Shown in pieces: positions 40,876-42,875 of a stretch of DNA of 42,875 nt. Position 1 is the stretch's first letter. Each line of letters opens with the position of its first letter. The position numbers and the translations under genes are program-made. The stretch lies in NCBI GenBank assembly GCA_030427825.1, contig JAUICO010000034.1, positions 1 to 42,875 on the forward strand. The letters are read 5' to 3'. The stretch is from a bacterium (GTDB lineage: Bacteria > Myxococcota_A > Bradymonadia > REDH01). Below the pieces are notes generated by a model. That model was given only the letters and a program-made list of their open reading frames with translations, searched no databases and was not told the origin of the DNA.

Positions 40876-41481
40876 TCACCCCAGGCGCTGCGCTACTTCG
40901 GTGGCGATCAACGCTGCGACGGCGTCGATCGACAGAGTGCCATCAACGCGCACCACATTGTCCGGGCGCTTCGCGATCGCCGCTTCGTAGGCTTCGCCGA
41001 CCCGCTGCAGTGTCTCGACCGCCTCAAAGATCTCCGTCGCATCCCCACGGGCCATAATGCGTCGCGCGCACTCCTCCGCCGGCACTTCGATAAAGATCGT
41101 GAGGTCGGCAACGTCCGCGCGGCTGTTGATCTCAGCGATCCATTCCGCGTCGTTCTCGGTGCTCTGGTACGCCAGCGACGAATGCACGTAGCGATCGGAA
41201 ACGACGACCGCGCCGCGGGCAAGCGCGGGACGTACAAGGGCGGCAAGATGATCCATGCGATCGGCCGCAAAGAGCAGCGCCAGCACCGCCGGATCAATGC
41301 GATCACCGCCCGGCATCACCAGCCGACGCCCCAGGGCCTGACGCGCCATCACGCCGAATGGGCCCGTCGAGGGCTCACGCGTCGCCACCACGGTACGACC
41401 GTTCGCCTCAAGGGTCCGTACCAGCTTCGACGCCTGGGTGGTGGTTCCGGCGCCGTCGAGTCCTTCGATTACAATGAACAT
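40876..41481 (-). CDS. tmk: dTMP kinase with a lysine-less P-loop
   Basis: The 201-aa protein has the thymidylate kinase layout: M-F-I-V-I-E-G-L-D-G at the start, T-R-E-P near 34-37, S-D-R-Y (95-98) with S-S-L-A-Y-Q after it, and a LID region with R-R-I-M-A-R-G-D. It would phosphorylate dTMP to dTDP. The P-loop reads G-L-D-G-A-G-T-T-T-Q, so the usual Lys that contacts the ATP phosphates is Thr; the codons are ACC ACC ACC. The second motif is R-E-P-S-T-G-P rather than R-E-P-G-G-T. ATG 41481 fixes the family start; the frame runs upstream to 41799 without homologous sequence. Whether this is a natural active variant or a pseudoenzyme is open. Confidence 0.85.
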   Translation of the reverse strand: MFIVIEGLDGAGTTTQASKLVRTLEANGRTVVATREPSTGPFGVMARQALGRRLVMPGGDRIDPAVLALLFAADRMDHLAALVRPALARGAVVVSDRYVHSSLAYQSTENDAEWIAEINSRADVADLTIFIEVPAEECARRIMARGDATEIFEAVETLQRVGEAYEAAIAKRPDNVVRVDGTLSIDAVAALIATEVAQRLG

Positions 41482-41530
41482 GCCCCGTACATTGCGCATC
41501 CGCCGACGCGCTTCAACCCGGGTGCGTGGA

Positions 41531-41554
41531 TGCGTGCGTGCGTGCGTGCGTGCG
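41531..41554. repeat. (TGCG)6 tetranucleotide tract
   Basis: There are six uninterrupted TGCG units, preceded by one diverged TGCGTGGA. The tract lies 50-73 bp upstream of the tmk ATG, within the likely promoter region. Tetranucleotide tracts are prone to slippage. Confidence 0.9.
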
Positions 41555-41639
41555 AGACTGCTCGCTGCGCGATCAGGGCTACCGCATTCGCTCGGTTGCC
41601 ACCGGCGACCGGACTCACTTGCTTCTCGCGCTCTGCCAA

Positions 41640-41655
41640 AGGGCGCATGCGCCCT
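41640..41655. promoter_or_regulatory. 16-bp perfect palindrome in the tmk/PI-PLC spacer
   Basis: AGGGCGCATGCGCCCT is self-complementary over all 16 bases. It lies 160 bp before the PI-PLC-like start and 15 bp before the T-tailed hairpin. Possible protein-binding site or the 5' stem of a small RNA. Confidence 0.45.
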
Positions 41656-41669
41656 CCCGACCCCCTTGT

Positions 41670-41690
41670 GGAAAGCTCCGCTTTCCTTTT
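41670..41690 (+). terminator. Orphan rho-independent terminator-like hairpin
   Basis: GGAAAGC (41670-41676) pairs with GCTTTCC (41680-41686) around TCC and is followed by TTTT. It faces rightward, but no rightward gene ends here: lipB stops 840 bp upstream, with tmk on the other strand between. It may end a small transcript from the spacer. Confidence 0.5.
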
Positions 41691-41814
41691 GGGCGGGCAT
41701 CCACGTAGCACGTTCGAACCTGGCCACGCGCTTTCGCGTTTTGGCGGCCCCTCTATTACAGTGGCGCGCGTTGGTGGTGCGTTGGACCGCCTCCACCATG
41801 ACGGAGAATTTCGC

Positions 41815-42855
41815 ATGACGAAGATGAATGTGTTTGCCTGCACGGCAATGCTGCTCGCCGGCTTCATTGCAGGGTGCGGTGACAGCGACGACTCCGGCGT
41901 CGACGTCGAGGCAGATATCGGTGCAGACTCAGGGAACGACAGTAGCGACACCGCGGATGGCGACGACGGGAGTGACGCCGCCGATAGCAGCGACACCGCG
42001 GACAGTGCGGACGCTGTCACGGGCTTCACCTGCAACGGTGTGGCACCGGAAGACCTGCCGACTCCGACGACCTGCAACGGACATGCGGAGCTGTGCTCCC
42101 GTCGATTCAACGAGGTCGCGTTTGCGCAGACACACAACGCGATGTCGAACGCGGACGAAGGGTGGGTACCTCCGAATCAGACACATAACATCGAGCAGCA
42201 GCTGCGCGACGGGATCGAGAGCATGTTGCTCGACACCCATGAAGACGGCGGCGCCATCTCGCTGTGTCATTCCTTTTGCGATCTGGGCCGCCGCGACCTC
42301 GTCGATGGCCTGACAGCGATCCGAGAGCACCTCGACTGCAACCCGGGCGAGGTCTTTTCCATTTTCTTCGAGTCCTACATCTCAGACGAGCAAACAGCGG
42401 CGGCAATGAGCGAGAGCGGCCTCCTCGCCTACGCCCACGAACAGGCGACGGACGAGGAATGGCCCACACTTGGCGAGATGATCGAATCCGGAAAGCGCCT
42501 GGTCGTCTTCACACAGAGCGGCGGCAGCTACCCGTGGTATCACCTCACATGGGACTACGTGTGGGATACGGGCTACAGCTGGGAGACGGTCGAGGACTTT
42601 GACTGCGAGCGCGGACGCGGCTCGACCTCGCACCCTTTGTTTGCCATCAACCACTGGCTCTCAACCCCACTCTCTTCGCCGGCGAACGCCGAAGAAGCAA
42701 ACACCGAAGAAGTTCTTGGTGGGCGCGTCGCACGCTGTAAAGAAGAGACCGGACAGCTGCCCAACTTCATCGCTGTCGACTTCTACGACATCGGCGTGCT
42801 CTTCGAAACCGTCGACGAACTCAACGGCTTCGCTGGTGAGACCGCTGGAGACTGA
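41815..42855 (+). CDS. PI-PLC X-domain-like lipoprotein
   Basis: The 346-aa predicted lipoprotein has a signal ending G-F-I-A-G-C (lipid Cys 21) and an Asp/Ser/Thr/Ala linker (22-68). A TIM-barrel phosphodiesterase domain like phosphatidylinositol-specific phospholipase C follows. The two catalytic His positions fit A-Q-T-H-N-A-M (H107) and L-C-H-S-F-C (H152), with L-D-T-H-E-D (139-144) after the second strand. Acting at the cell surface or outside, it could cleave a phosphoinositol or related head group; the true substrate is unknown. ATG 41815 has GGAG eight bases upstream. The length and the C-terminal F-I-A-V-D-F-Y strand suggest a complete protein. The stop is 20 bp before the window edge. 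Confidence 0.85.
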   Translation: MTKMNVFACTAMLLAGFIAGCGDSDDSGVDVEADIGADSGNDSSDTADGDDGSDAADSSDTADSADAVTGFTCNGVAPEDLPTPTTCNGHAELCSRRFNEVAFAQTHNAMSNADEGWVPPNQTHNIEQQLRDGIESMLLDTHEDGGAISLCHSFCDLGRRDLVDGLTAIREHLDCNPGEVFSIFFESYISDEQTAAAMSESGLLAYAHEQATDEEWPTLGEMIESGKRLVVFTQSGGSYPWYHLTWDYVWDTGYSWETVEDFDCERGRGSTSHPLFAINHWLSTPLSSPANAEEANTEEVLGGRVARCKEETGQLPNFIAVDFYDIGVLFETVDELNGFAGETAGD

Positions 42856-42875
42856 AAGTCTCGTGGCTCATTCCG

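Larger units (their letters stand above)
41482..41814. other. 333-bp spacer between divergent tmk and PI-PLC-like gene
   Basis: This is the only stretch over 300 bp without a gene. It is open in the frame of the downstream gene, but its translation has no signal or domain. It contains a (TGCG)6 tract, a 16-bp palindrome, a hairpin with a T-run and a second small stem, ACGCG-CTTT-CGCGT (41726-41739). Both flanking genes must have their promoters here; I see no convincing -35/-10 pair. Confidence 0.7.

Noticed and set aside
41182..41814. Upstream extension of the PI-PLC-like frame across tmk
   Set aside because: It would bury the lipoprotein signal mid-protein and overlaps tmk antisense; ATG 41815 has a good ribosome site.
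1..42875. Search for tRNA/rRNA genes, insertion sequences, integrases and a defence island
   Set aside because: No tRNA-like cloverleaf, transposase, inverted-repeat pair or restriction partner was seen; the single DNA methyltransferase stands alone.

Overview
The window is high-GC, densely packed, entirely chromosomal-looking DNA from a Gram-negative deltaproteobacterium-like organism. The best fit is Myxococcota, possibly the Bradymonadales side. The main evidence is a set of secreted lipoproteins with Asp/Ser/Thr/Gly linkers directly after the lipid-modified Cys. One carries Myxococcus-type Cys-rich repeats, one a choice-of-anchor-L domain, and one a PI-PLC-like domain. An outer-membrane beta-barrel, a type 2 isopentenyl-diphosphate isomerase, a fused isobutyryl-CoA mutase and a DUF3516 Ski2-like helicase agree with this. 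The lineage call is inference from gene content. I see no tRNA, rRNA, CRISPR array, insertion sequence, integrase or phage gene.

Layout. 0-8 kb: the 3' end of a Gly-rich beta-helix protein; a THUMP/RlmL-like methyltransferase; a parvulin-type lipoprotein; a leftward run of a small membrane protein, an MscS channel and a TaqI-like DNA adenine methyltransferase; gluQ; and an unknown acidic protein. 8-13 kb: a leftward, translationally coupled PlsB-like acyltransferase, GpsA-like dehydrogenase and lipoprotein, plus an isovaleryl-CoA-dehydrogenase-like enzyme. 13-20 kb: a Cys-rich lipoprotein with its own terminator; a Ski2-like helicase that appears to start at CTG; and a DksA/TraR-family regulator coupled by GTGA overlap to an outer-membrane barrel. 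20-29 kb: a choice-of-anchor-L lipoprotein, an alpha/beta hydrolase, a YugP-type membrane zinc protease, a DUF2007-like protein, a patatin coupled to an M61 aminopeptidase, and a large lipoprotein. 28.7-35 kb: fni, convergent with a leftward IcmF, HEAT-repeat and membrane-protein operon. 35-43 kb: a metallophosphoesterase; an 801-aa propeller protein divergent from a HARE-HTH/AT-hook/degenerate-Mrr protein; lipB; tmk; and a PI-PLC-like lipoprotein.

How the genes fit together. Several units are lipid- or acyl-CoA-centred: plsB/gpsA-like, acyl-CoA dehydrogenase, icmF, patatin, PI-PLC-like, lipB and fni. IcmF and the isovaleryl-CoA-dehydrogenase-like enzyme suggest branched-chain acyl-CoA handling, but they are 19 kb apart, so a joint pathway is inference. 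Adjacent genes often overlap with GTGA, ATGA or TGATG junctions, and convergent genes commonly overlap at their 3' ends.

The most unusual items are five. The helicase has no ATG, GTG or TTG upstream of its Walker A motif. The GpsA/PlsB-like pair has replaced catalytic residues. The dTMP kinase lacks the P-loop lysine. The HARE-HTH protein looks like a DNA-binding or chromatin-type factor with a dead nuclease domain. The 333-bp spacer before the last gene holds a (TGCG)6 tract, a 16-bp palindrome and an orphan terminator.
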